From positions 1 to 64,000 of the forward strand of contig JBEWZL010000044.1 of assembly GCA_045837725.1 (NCBI GenBank): a stretch of DNA of 64,000 nt, in the 5' to 3' direction. The stretch is from Vermamoeba vermiformis (lineage: Eukaryota; Tubulinea; Echinamoebida). The notes under the pieces are model-generated. The model saw only the letters and a program-made list of their open reading frames with translations, searched no databases and was not told the DNA's origin. The first letter of the stretch is position 1. Each line of letters opens with the position of its first letter. Below are positions 47,789 to 58,178 of this stretch, piece after piece. The translations under genes and the position numbers were made by a program.

Positions 47789-50125
47789 GGGTCCGTTACG
47801 ATTTAGGAAAATTTTAGGAGTCGGAATGGAAATCATCTCCTACAATTTGTCTTCCGAATATGTCACGAAACTAATTTTGGTCAATTTTCTTAATCGTTTC
47901 TATTTATTTATAAAATCATAATTATCTAATCAAGCCATGGTTGTTCTCGAGCGTCAATTATTCGGTTGAGATGGTACGCCTTGTCTTGTTCATAGTTGTC
48001 ATCACTATAAGCTTTGAAACTAACGTTCGGAACGAGCCACCCAATTAATGAGAGCTTTCGAACTCGACCTGGCGTTGAGCCTGTTGAGTATTTGACCCAC
48101 ACTGTTGTTGATGTTGAGTTTGGCTTTAATGCTTCACTTATAACTGCCCAAAACTTTGGCTTCTCTGAACGCGTTGCTATCTCTCGATTGTGAGAGCTAA
48201 CTTTACAATAGCTCGCTGATTCAATGCAACAATACTTGCAATATTTCAGTGTACAACTTGCATTGAGGTTGCGCTTCTTGCACTTCAAACAAAGATTCAC
48301 GTTGCCGTTGTTTGTTTCGATTTCAACTACTTCTACATTTCGGTTGTGGCTTAATGCTGTCGTGTTGTCAATTGTAACTGACTGTAAGGTTCTATTCGTT
48401 GTATTGACTTCTTTCAATCTCTGCTCTAATAGCATGGGCACAGACACAATATTGAAATAGTATCGCCATTCACGATGTAGAAAATCAGCAACAACATCCA
48501 AGTCTTGTTGTGGTTTGTATAATGCACTCTTTAAGGCATTGTGCCATGCTTCAAGCAGCTGATTGCCAGAGGGTGCATTCCTTCGACTATGAAGGGCCCA
48601 TGTAGTCGTTTGATGCACCTCAGTCCACTCTCTTCTGAAGTAAGCAGCGTAGTCAGGCATTGTCTGAAGCCACTGAGACTGATACCGCTGCAATTGTGTG
48701 TCAAAGGATGTCTTGTCAGGCAACACCAGCAGTTGATGGAGCTGTTCTACAACAGTGTCGATCGATGGGCAATGGTGTTGACTTAACCAGCGGCGATTTG
48801 CTTGAAGGAAGTGAAATGAATCCCCAAGCACTGATGCAGTCTCGCTGAAGTTCTCTCGGCAGGCGTTCTGCAAGGCCAGCTCATAGTCAGTCACAATGTA
48901 AACAGGCTTCCATTGTCGCCCAGTAGCTTCGTTCATGTGCTTGAAGAAGAATGAATAAGACTCCGTGCTTGCCTGGTTGGTGATGTAGAATGCAACTGGT
49001 ACACCAATGCCATGGTGGTTGATCATGAGCGTAACCAAGGTCATGTCAACACCATTGACTTGCACGACCTTGTGTGTGCCATCGATGAACACTACTCTGC
49101 CTTCGTTGATAAGATATTTGAGGCCATCGTTATCACAAAGAATGATGCCGTAGAAGGGAGCGTACTGAACAATGACACGAAGGAATTGAGTGCCAAGCTC
49201 TCCGTGTAGCAGAACAACATTTGCAGCAGCTTCAGATGAGATGTAATGAGAGTGTTGGAGGCAGTATTTCATTTGCCGTATTGCCCCTTTGGTTGCAATT
49301 GTCCGCGATGACTGATCCGATCCGCTCTCAGCAACTAGCTTTCGATGGACTTGTGAAGGCTTTGCACCATGAGTTAGCATCGTTTTAATCAAGTGGGCCT
49401 TCTCGGGCAACAATTTGGGCGTTGATAATGGCAGGTGATTGTGCGATCCACCATAAAACTCTCGCTTATGTGAGGCTGTGGGGACTGTTAGTTCAATGAC
49501 TTTCATGCGTGCAGGACATCCTGACCTATTATTTCCACAGCGATAATATTGAGTAATCTCGGCATTACGTTGGTGCCTGCCATCTTTTTGCCAAGGCCAA
49601 TCCGTAAAATTTTCTAAAGTCGCTAAAAAAATGCAACAATCAGTTAATTATTTACAAAATTATTATTCCTATTATTTGGCTACGATCCTAGGAATTATTG
49701 AGTCGTTGCCAATGAATTTTAATTACTGATCAAAACAAAATTACGAAAATATTATTAAAAATTGTCGAACTTACTCTCAATTGATACAATAATGCCCTAT
49801 TGGTCCGTTTTTTCTTGTAGGCTGTCTGTGTCGGGGTTGATCTCGGCCAAAGAAGGACTAGGAAAGGATTGGTCGATCTGCATCTCGATGGCTTCGTCAA
49901 AATTATTGTTTAAGCCTTGAGTCAAGTTATCTAAATATTGCTTTGTGTTGTTCATTGTTTGAAATGAAAAATAATGCCTTGCCAACGACAAACGGATTTT
50001 ATGATTTCGAATCATTTTAACTCCGAATTTAAATATCTGAAAACCAATTTAAATCCTAACGAAAAACAGTTCGGAATTCCTACTCCTATTCCTATTTCCG
50101 ACTTTTCCGAGATCGTAACGAACCC
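47789..50125 (-). mobile_element. MULE-type DNA transposon, complete with TIRs and target-site duplication
   Basis: The element is 2337 bases long. Its terminal inverted repeats are 23 bases: left GGGTCCGTTACGATTTAGG (47789-47811, continuing AAAA) and right, on the minus strand, GGGTTCGTTACGATCTCGG (50103-50125), three mismatches. An 8-base direct repeat, GCAGTGTA, flanks it at 47781-47788 and 50126-50133 (9 bases if the next G is included), the size expected of Mutator-like elements. It carries one intact transposase gene on the minus strand. The near-perfect duplication and long open frame suggest recent insertion. Confidence 0.9.
47926..49955 (-). CDS. MULE transposase with FLYWCH/WRKY-like zinc finger
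   Basis: The protein likely starts at the ATG 49953-49955 (MNNTKQYLDNLTQGLNNNFD) with an acidic first exon, an intron near 49625-49795 and a long second exon to the stop at 47926. Exon 2 opens with a zinc-binding domain: RNAEITQYYRCGNNRSGCPA then HKREFYGGSHNHLP gives a C-C-H-H set of the WRKY/FLYWCH/GCM1 group. The MULE transposase core follows: VVFIDGTHKVVQVNGVDMTL (first Asp), PVYIVTDYELALQNACRENF (second Asp), GDSFHFLQANRRWL and a C-terminal helical region with several CxxC/CxxxC clusters (LCLKCKKRNLNASCTLKYCK). The enzyme cuts and pastes the element. The uninterrupted 526-codon exon suggests recent activity. Confidence 0.88.
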
Positions 50126-50133
50126 GCAGTGTA
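50126..50133. repeat. Target-site duplication, right copy
   Basis: GCAGTGTA directly after the right inverted repeat. Collapsing both copies into one rejoins the interrupted BTB reading frame. Confidence 0.85.
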
Positions 50134-51389
50134 GTTCTCGACAACATGACTGTAGATACTTTAGATCGTGTATTGACCTATTTGTACACCGAAGAGTTGC
50201 CAGAGATGACGATGGACCAAATTCTTAAGTATTACATCCGCCGCCGATTACCTGCAAGTTGCTCCGTTGAAAGTAGCAGCTGTTAGCAGGTGGAAGGAAT
50301 TGCTTCTTGACTTAGAAGATGCAGATAAGATCATGGAAGCATTCCGAGCATTTGTAACTTCGCCAACGGTGCATGTAAAGCCGGATGCGAGTTGGCGGCG
50401 AGTTATGCAGTAAGCGACAAGAGATCTGGCATTAGAGAATTAACGTTAGTGTAGGTCAATTATAGCTATAATTCATTATTCAGATACCAAGTTTCATATC
50501 ACATCCGATTTCAAATGCCCGACCTTTAACATTGCTGCCGAATCTGGTCTGTTCGTAGAATTTCTTATCGAATATTTTGGCCTATCACATCCGTACCTTT
50601 CCGCTCGCCTGTTGGAAAATTGGGTGCTTGGTTACGAATCAACGAAGGAGCAGGAGATAGAAGAGAGAAAAAAGATTGCTGCGGAGTTGATCGAGAAGGT
50701 GGATTTGCTTGCGCTGCGGATGCGAACTCTAGCAAGCTTGTCTGTCAGCAATGTGTTTCCGCCTGAATACATGCTTAAGAAATTGCAAGAAAGAGCTAGA
50801 AGGGCCGACGAACCAGTGAGTGGTAAGGTCACGTACGAGCTCACGTTCAAATCCGATCAGATCGTCGAACTCGAATATGAAACTGGATTGATGTAAGGCC
50901 CTTTGTTCTTTCCATAATAGAACGAATATTAATATTATTATAGTTTGCTCTGGTTCAAAGCGTTCAAATTGGAAAAGATGCTGTCTAGAGCTGACAAGCG
51001 CGCAGCCACAGAAATATTCGAATTTTTGTCTTTGCCGAGCGGCGATACAAATGTTAACATAAAACTTCGCGATGGAACTTGGACCGACTGGCCATCAGAC
51101 ACTTGGATTGGTACTACAGAAATGGATTTACTGAGCTTCAGATTGAGAAACGACACAATGCGTATGACGATTATCCAGAAACCCGAGCCACCAGCAACTG
51201 AAGACCGACAAAATACAAGTTCGAACATTAATGGAAAATTTACATACTCTTACCAATTTGAATGATAATACGATGTATCAATTTTTTCGAAAGAACATAT
51301 TTGTGACGAACAGAGCTCCCACGTAATTGTATGGGAGGTGTCAGTGCTTTAATTAATTATATAAATGGATTTTATTGCGCCAGTTGAAT

Positions 51390-52667
51390 ATGAACTTGCC
51401 TGGTAAGCGTGGTCTTTTATGAAAGATCGGATCCGTTTCGCTAATTTCGACCGTAGAATATTTGAAAAATGCGCTAGAGAGTGGAGAAGGAAGCGGTAAG
51501 TGTTACAATATATTTGAGGGCCTCCAGCGAATTAAAATAATTTTTCTATTGAATGTAGACTTTACGATTTTTGGTTTTGACGACAACGGCAACAAGATCG
51601 AAAAGAAGGTTCATAAATTCATCATTAGAAGATGTCCGTATTTTTCAGCGGTAAGTGCAATTATTTCAAGCGAACTCTTGCTCAAACTTTTTAGATGCTG
51701 GATCTGAACTGCAAAGAAACCAATGATTCGTGCGTTACTATTGAAGATATCTCGGCAAATACATTAGATATTGCGTTGAAATATTTATATACAGAGGCTC
51801 TCCCTGAGATAACGATAAATCAAGCGATCAGCGTTGCATCTGCTGCTGATTATCTTCAGCTTGCTAAATTGAAAGAGGCTGCCCTTGAACGATGGAAAGA
51901 ACTATTTAATAATACAGAAAATCACGAACAGATGATGGAGGCTTTTGATGCATTGGTGGAATCGTCGTTACGAATAACACTTGATGAAAGTTGGCGAAAT
52001 ACTATGGAGTAAGTATGAACGTCAACTTACACCAAATAATATTTCTATATGACTTGATCAACGATACTTAATTAGCATCATGATAGGAATGTGTTAGCGT
52101 TAATGATATGCGAAGTATTATTACCCTTACAAAGAAGAAAGTGTTTCCACCAGACTACATGCTCAAAGTGTTGCAGAAACGGGCAGAAAGGCCGGATGAA
52201 AGCGCCGATGGTGAAGTCACGTACAACCTCTCGTTTAAAACAAATCGCATAGTAGAGCTCGAACATGACGGTCGTTTTATGTAAGTACTCCATAATGGCT
52301 AGTAGTAGGCATTTTGTAATTAATTTTTTTTAGGCTATTTTGGTGGAAGGTGTTCTCGGGTCCAAAAGTAGTGCGCAGACCAAAGCAGCTCCAGAAAGGT
52401 ACAACGGGTGTACTAATGGTAGTGTGGGAAATCTTAGTTCACCCTATCAACGCGAATTCAAATGTACAAATCTGGGGGAAAGGGGAATACTCCAAAGGGC
52501 AATTAAATGCATCGCGTGAGTATGTCCAGAAGGATGGAATCCATGCTTTTTTTGCTGAAGCGATGACGCGGGTAATATTATCGAATGCTTCCAACGATGA
52601 AAACAAACAAAAAAGTCAACAAAAAGTCAGTTACACGATAGATTTTGATACCAATAATAAACAATGA
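51390..52667 (+). CDS. BTB-domain gene, copy 3, probably missing its middle region
   Basis: The first four exons (51390-51402, 51457-51495, 51559-51650, 51695 to about 52008) splice in frame: MNLPEYLKNALESGEGS, DFTIFGFDDNGNKIEKKVHK, FIIRRCPYFSAMLDLNCKET, LDIALKYLYTEALPEITINQ. A C-terminal part is readable from 52131: KKKVFPPDYMLKVLQKRAE, VTYNLSFKTNRIVELEHDGR, an intron at about 52281-52333, and LFWWKVFSGPKVV to the stop at 52665-52667. Compared with copy 2, about 250 bases coding for the SHPYL..LENW region are absent, and no splice site joins the two halves in frame. Either a short BTB-only protein is made or the gene is decaying. The C-terminal beta-rich domain has a MATH-like look but I cannot confirm it. 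Confidence 0.6.
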
Positions 52668-53385
52668 GATTCTGCTGTTACACGAAACACGAACCATAGA
52701 AACGTTTGAAATAAATCTTCGGATCAGGCACGACGGTAAAATTAAACCTTAGGTTGAGGTTCCATCTAAACCCATTTAGTTGAACGGATCTGCAGTATTC
52801 ATCCTTATCCACAATACTATCGAGTGCTTTGATGCATAAGCTTTGAAGTTCTTGCGTTGCAACTCTTTAAGCTTCGCTGATCTGATGATAATAAATGCCT
52901 TCGCCCTTTATCGTCCATATTATGTCAATCATCTTCGATAATGATTTGATCGAAATCGGGTCTGTGAGCGTGATTGCATCTGGTTAATCCGCTTCGTTTC
53001 GATAAATTGTTGTTGTATACGTTGTTCAACGTGTGATTGCCTGGTATTAATTTTGATCGAAATATTCTTCTTGTTCGTCAGGACTGTCTTCGTGTTCTTT
53101 ACTTGTAGGATCGAGATCTTGAAGTTCCGAATTCAATAAAATGAACAGATGATCCCAAAACCATTAAATTAAGCCTGATTTAACGTAAATAAAATTAAAT
53201 ATTATTACGTCAATACTTTGAAAGTAAATAATGGCCGTTGCTACACCCAGATCCGCATTTAAATTGCAATATTTTATGCACCTCGCCAATTGACGCGTGG
53301 GGTATGGTTTGCTCTAAGAAAATACGTTTTTGTCCTCGTGCTGCATTGCTCGTATCAACAATAACTGTTGAACAATTTTTTATTA
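52668..53385. other. Intergenic region with a possible coding remnant
   Basis: No full gene is seen in these 720 bases. On the minus strand, 53047-53135 reads SELQDLDPTSKEHEDSPDEQ and a few more acidic residues to a TAA, which looks like the end of a protein. No upstream exons were recognised, so it is treated as a possible gene remnant. Confidence 0.3.
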
Positions 53386-53898
53386 TTAAAATGAAGCGGA
53401 TGCAGTGACCTCGTAACCCCGAGAGTTTCTGTTGTAAACGCCGATGTACAAGGGTCCAACCTTTAGTGGCACTGTACTGGTTCCAACAATCGAGAACGTT
53501 GTATTATAACCCAAGGCCCAAGAAAAGTTGTTGAAATCCGGTTGAGCAACTAACTGAGATGCCCACGCTTCAACTGAACCAGGTGTGAACGGATCGACTT
53601 TCAGTGTTATTGTAGATTTAGGATCGTTGACGTAAAAATAATAGTTATCGTATCCGTTGTAGGAAAAAACGTATGGGCTTTGGGAAATGTAAGGCAGTGT
53701 GTTCGCGAGTCCTACGGGTTGTTGCGCGAAGTCTCCATAATGACAATGACCGGTGAAAGGGCTCGGGGGCGTCGAGCAACTTGTACCGCAGAAAGCGCAT
53801 CCTTTAATAATGCAGTTTTTTTGGTCTTGTCGCCAGACTTCGCAGGGTTGTGCTACCACAACGGATATTATAGCTGCTAAAATGAGGTATTGTTGCAT
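53386..53898 (-). CDS. Small secreted cysteine-rich protein
   Basis: A single-exon gene of 170 codons. The ATG at 53896-53898 starts a signal peptide (MQQYLILAAIISVVVAQ). A cysteine-rich module follows (PCEVWRQDQKNCIIKGCAFC then GTSCSTPPSP and GHC), resembling a PSI (plexin-semaphorin-integrin) domain. The C-terminal 100 residues are a predicted beta-sandwich with YYFYVNDPKSTITLKVDPFT and KVGPLYIGVYNRNSRGYEVT, similar in pattern to bacterial pre-peptidase C-terminal (PPC) domains. In-frame upstream Met codons exist at 53952, but the signal peptide fits better with the later start. Extracellular or vesicular; function unknown. Confidence 0.7.
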   Translation of the reverse strand: MQQYLILAAIISVVVAQPCEVWRQDQKNCIIKGCAFCGTSCSTPPSPFTGHCHYGDFAQQPVGLANTLPYISQSPYVFSYNGYDNYYFYVNDPKSTITLKVDPFTPGSVEAWASQLVAQPDFNNFSWALGYNTTFSIVGTSTVPLKVGPLYIGVYNRNSRGYEVTASASF

Positions 53899-54684
53899 GT
53901 TTGTAAGTGGTGTACTGCAATAGAAGGACAACTGGCGAATAAATGCTGGCAATCTAGAACTTTCGTAACGAACTTTCGGTACAATTCTCTGAATTCTAAA
54001 AATAGACTTCCAGACTAGAAGCTTCTGGTCTTCTTCTTTACAACAAAGTTTTTTTCAGTGCTTATGCTACTTTTTGTTCGGTTCAGCTTGTGGACGATTC
54101 GGATCTGATCGGTCAAAAAAGCATTGCACACCGTGACATTCGTACACTGCCTGGAACGAGACATCAGCGTCTAAGAGTCAATTTTTTTTACTATGGATAT
54201 AAGGCGGTGCCTTGTAGGCGATGTAATATTTGAAAATAGTTACAAATATTACATAATATTTGTAATCCACAGGTAATTACAAGATCCTGGGTGTTCGTGA
54301 GCGTCGAAAAATGTTCTAGTTTTACGACATATTGCTTTTGACTCGCAAAAAAATTACTTACGTCTTACATTTCAACAATTCAGAAGTTATTGTATTGCAA
54401 CTCGCTAGATCTGCTCCGCTGTTAAGTAACCTCTCGAATGCGGAGTCTCGATCTGTTCCATTTTTTTTGGTCTTGACAAATTGTGATACTACGTAACGAG
54501 GCATTATGTCATAATGCAATTATAGCTGTCGCTTAGCGTGTCAAGTGGCGTGTCAAATCGTTGATTGACTGCACTCGCCCTGGTTGATTCCGCTTTAATG
54601 AAAAGCGATTTTCTTTCTTGTGGTTATTTCAAACATCCAAATCTTCTCTTAGCACCACAGAAGGCCCTCATCAACTTTACGACA
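53899..54684. other. Divergent intergenic region
   Basis: About 790 bases between two divergent genes for secreted proteins. It contains a local direct repeat of an AATATTTG/TACAAATATTAC-type word at 54224-54262. No gene or RNA is recognised. Confidence 0.4.
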
Positions 54685-55534
54685 ATGAAGTACGCCGTTT
54701 TGTCCGCTCTCGTTCTCCTCACCATCTTGTCCCTCGCATCTGCTCAACGCTTGACCCACAACGAAGCTCTTGCCCGCATTCGTGCTGCTGGTATGTATTA
54801 ATTAATAGTAATATTTCGGATATTTTTGGGGCCGTTAGAAAACCATCAAATAATTATTATTTTTTTGGATTGACCTGTCACCGAAATTGAAGTCTTGACT
54901 GATTGGCCCCTATTAACTTTTCCTGCTTAGGCATTGGCATCTCCTCTAGTGGTGGCTGCAGCGACCGTAACAACCGTCGTTGCACTTCTTTGGATACCAT
55001 CCGTGTCCAAACCATCAATGGTGTTATCACTCTCCGCAACGGATCAGGTTGCCCTATTACCGTTACTGGTGGTACTGAGGTAAGAGCAATATTTAATACA
55101 CTTACTACCGTATTAATGGTTCACCAAATGTTCCCTGAGAACCACATACTGCGCGGATGTCAAATTCGTCCACATTTTACGCATTTAATCTCTTATTTAC
55201 GCCTAAAATTCCTTTAACTATCGTGCATATCATACTAGTATGCTGGTTCATGCAATGACCCTTTAAATTGCTTAGTCGTTTTTTGCGATCGAATCCAAAA
55301 ACTTAAACATTTCAACTAACGTTCTAATTATCCTAGACCGGTCACGCTGGCGGCCCCAACTCTCACTGGAACGGCTACAAGGTCGATATTGCCTTGAACT
55401 CTTGCATTGACGGTTACATTACCCGCAACTTCGCCTACATCGGTCGCCGATCCGACGGTGCTGCCCAATACAGATCCGCTGCTGGCAACATCTACGCCCG
55501 TGAAGGCAACCACTGGGATATTACTTACTTCTAA
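54685..55534 (+). CDS. Secreted M15-type (DD-peptidase/Hedgehog fold) zinc peptidase-like protein
   Basis: Three exons (54685-54790, 54931-55079, 55337-55534) give about 150 residues. The signal peptide is MKYAVLSALVLLTILSLASA. The mature domain has GISSSGGCSDRNNRRCTSLD, then TGGTETGHAGGPNSHWNGYK followed by VDIALN, and ends YAREGNHWDITYF. The SHxxxxxxD and ExxHWD arrangement matches the zinc ligands of the M15 / D-Ala-D-Ala carboxypeptidase fold. Four cysteines suggest disulfides for the extracellular space. In a phagotrophic eukaryote this enzyme could digest bacterial peptidoglycan; this is inferred. Codon use is more GC-rich and regular than in neighbouring genes, as expected for high expression. 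A polyadenylation-like AATAAA is present at 55634. Confidence 0.75.
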
Positions 55535-55769
55535 ATAGTACGTTGATTTAGAACGACAAAATTCCGTTTTTTTGAACGCGAAAACTCGATCTCGTTTTTT
55601 TTTCGTTCAAAAGTTTTGTGTGACATTAGTATTAATAAAAATAGTCCTTTAGACCATGCCTATTAATACATATTACTACGGTCGTTAATTTTGCTGTCCT
55701 AAATTGACAGGTGTCATACTTTTTTTTACTTGTCCATTCCAATTTTCTTAACTTAACTTATTTGCAGTT

Positions 55770-57625
55770 TTACTTTTTTTGTTTCTTTCTTAATGGCTCG
55801 TCAACACTATCATCATCATTCTGGTTTTGTTTCTGCTGCTTTGCAGGCCCTGGACTTGCTGGAATTTTGACACAGTGCATAAAGAAAACTGCTGGGTCGT
55901 TCAGGTTGTTGTACCAATCACTTTTATGGCCCATCTGATAAAGAATTCTTATTACACTTGTAACCAGTTGATGCTTACATACCATGAGGAAATGATAACA
56001 TGATGTGTGAGTCTGAAAACACTTGATAATGTTAAAGGCCATATTTCTTGAATGAACACTGTCAGTAGTTGACTCTGTGAAAGCCTATCATGGGATTAGA
56101 AAGTGAGGATATTGAGTGGCACTTTACCTGGCAATCATAAATGTTTACTAGAGTCACTTTTGTGCCTATTTGAGGCACCACAATGTTGTCTGAAAGTGGT
56201 TTGAAGGCAATTCTATCTGCAATCGATGTGAACAGATTGAACATTGCTGTTACAATGTGTGCACTCTGTTTGAAGTGGTTTGTTTCAAGCAGAGCCTTCA
56301 CACTTGTTTGCTGAGTCTTGAAGAGTGTGCCATCAAGCCACACAAATGGTGTGAGATTAGCTATTGCTTCATAGATGATGCTAGCACAAATGAAGTCTGG
56401 ATCCTTCTCATTTTTCCATTTTTTTGCTGATGTTGTAATAATTCTCTGTTGTGAAAGGGTCTGATGAAGCATTGCCAAAAACATCAGTCGTGCTTCAGTT
56501 TCTTCAATGTTGATAATTTTACGTGTGATTTGAAAAGATTTGTAGAGTAAAACTCGTATTGGTTCGTCACTGTCAAGCAGTGCCTTGAAGTTAAACTTGG
56601 GATTGGGCAAAATAGTGGGTAAATCATAAAGAAATGAATTAATGATGTCAGAATTGCAGAAAACTCTGATTGCCCAGTCCACCACCAAGCTAGTCTTGGC
56701 ATCACCAGCACCAGTAAAAGCAACTGTATGCCAAGGTTTTGAGGTCTGAGGATTGTCATTTGTACCATAGTTAGAGTAGCAGTAATTGAGAAGGTCAAAG
56801 ATAGCCTTGTTACGGTTGTTGAAAGGAGGTTCATTAATATCCTTCCAGGAATGGACATCAATGCTGACAACAGGGACTTTGTATTCAATTCCAAGCTCAG
56901 GCACTTTGATCGAGGGTCTCGCCAGTGCATTTTGTGTTGCACTTTGGATCTGCTTCAGTTCATCCAAAGTTGCAAATTGAATGAATTGCAGTACTTCTTG
57001 CATTCTCACCACTGGCTCTAAAGGTGTGTTGGTTAGTTATGCTAAGTTGTTACAGTTGAGGTACGAACCAGAGTTGGCTTTTTTAAGGTTCTCCAGGGCA
57101 GCCTTTAGCTTCAGAGCTGTACCAAGAGAGATTTCAAAACACACTACCAAATCACTAATACTGTTCATATGCAATAAGTTTTGTCCTACGAACATGGATC
57201 CTGAGTCGTTGAGCTTTTTTGCTTCTTCTGCTGTTACGTAGGGCTTGGCCCATTCTAAAGTCTCAGCACTTGTCCATTCAGATGGAGTTTTATATGCCCA
57301 AGAATTGGAGCCTAGATGGAGGATAATTAATATCGAAAAATTGCGCCGGATCAACTAATTTGCAGGTCACGTAAACTCTTCAGTTCAAACGAACAAAAAT
57401 GGATTTGTTGAGCTACACACGTATACACTGCACTGCATTGATATTCAAAAAGTAACAAACAATCTAAGAAAAAACGAAATACGAATGTTGCTTTTGGTTA
57501 AAAAATCGGTGCAGCTTTAAATTATCGAAGTTACCTCCGAAAATAGAAAGAATCTCGACGATGTTTATGAGAGCAAGCAGAAATATTTGCAATTTACCTT
57601 CAGCGGCGGTCTTATTGTTTTGCAT
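55770..57625 (-). CDS. SAM-domain protein with P-loop NTPase-like region (Crinkler-like)
   Basis: Exons are approximately 57598-57625, 57071-57311, 56128-57017 and 55770-56084. A short first exon (MQNNKTAAE) leads to a SAM-like domain: PSEWTSAETLEWAKPYVTAE then NDSGSMFVGQNLLHMNSISD. The long third exon has PWHTVAFTGAGDAKTSLVVD, a P-loop-like motif in which the usual GKT is AKTS, then a helical region and PFVWLDGTLFKTQQTSVKAL. The C-terminus is DDDSVDEPLRKKQKK, a nuclear localisation-like tail. SAM plus NTPase architectures of this kind occur with CRN-type proteins in fungi and protists. The altered Walker A makes ATP hydrolysis uncertain. A 36-base segment near 55945-55980 may be a further intron. 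Confidence 0.6.
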
Positions 57626-58178
57626 CTTTCGTGATCTCTAGATGGGCAGTCCGAACTCGATGTCTATTCGTTAGCCTATAATATTTAATATTATTTTTGA
57701 TCAAGTACTCGTGTTAATCAGTGATTGTATTCGAGTGCGTTGTTGTTGTTCGATCTAGATCGTCTCGAAAAAAACTAGTAAAAGTTTCCGTACATCAATT
57801 TGCAGACTTCTCCTTTGAATCATTTTTGAAATTTTCAAGGACGTTTTACCGACGCAAGTCAAATTTAAAAGAGACTCGCAATGTGATCACATTCTGACAT
57901 TTTAATGCGCCGAAAGACTACCGACTGGTAATACATCTCTATCATTTTTTTCTAACGGAGGCTATCGTTACGTATTAATGAGGCCATTAATTTTTGCTGT
58001 CCTGAGCAAAAAGCCAAAAAAGTGTCACAATTTTGACAGGGCACGTGTCAGGGATCAAGATTCTTTCAGTTGTTTATCAGAGTCTAATACGAGCACCACA
58101 AACATAGTGGTCATTTATCGATATCTCTTGTTATTTATTTCGAAAGAGATTCGCTGAGCAGATCTGTCGTTATTTTGA
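57626..58178. promoter_or_regulatory. Divergent upstream region with G-box-like palindrome
   Basis: The stretch lies between the SAM-domain gene and the NADPH oxidase gene. It includes GGGCACGTGTCAGGG at about 58039-58053, a G-box (CACGTG) word related to the palindrome repeated in introns of several genes in this window. Sites such as this are bound by bHLH and bZIP factors in other eukaryotes; function here is inferred. Confidence 0.4.

Larger units (their letters stand above)
47746..51265 (+). pseudogene. BTB-domain gene, copy 2, interrupted by a MULE transposon and frameshifted
   Basis: The BTB exon begins at 47746 (MLDLKGVESKEGSV) and is cut at 47788; it resumes at 50134 (VLDNMTVDTLDRVLTYLYTE). 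Skipping the 2.3-kb insert and one copy of the duplication restores the frame exactly. After MTMDQ at about 50220 one extra base shifts the frame before TSAADYLQVAPLKVAAVSRW. Further on, FGLSHPYLSARLLENWV, VFPPEYMLKKLQERARR and a C-terminal beta-rich domain (VTYELTFKSDQIVELEYETG, TWTDWPSDTWIGTTEMDLL) are still readable to the stop at 51263-51265. The start exons are absent, replaced by copy 1 sequence. The copy is therefore broken in at least three ways. Confidence 0.75.
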
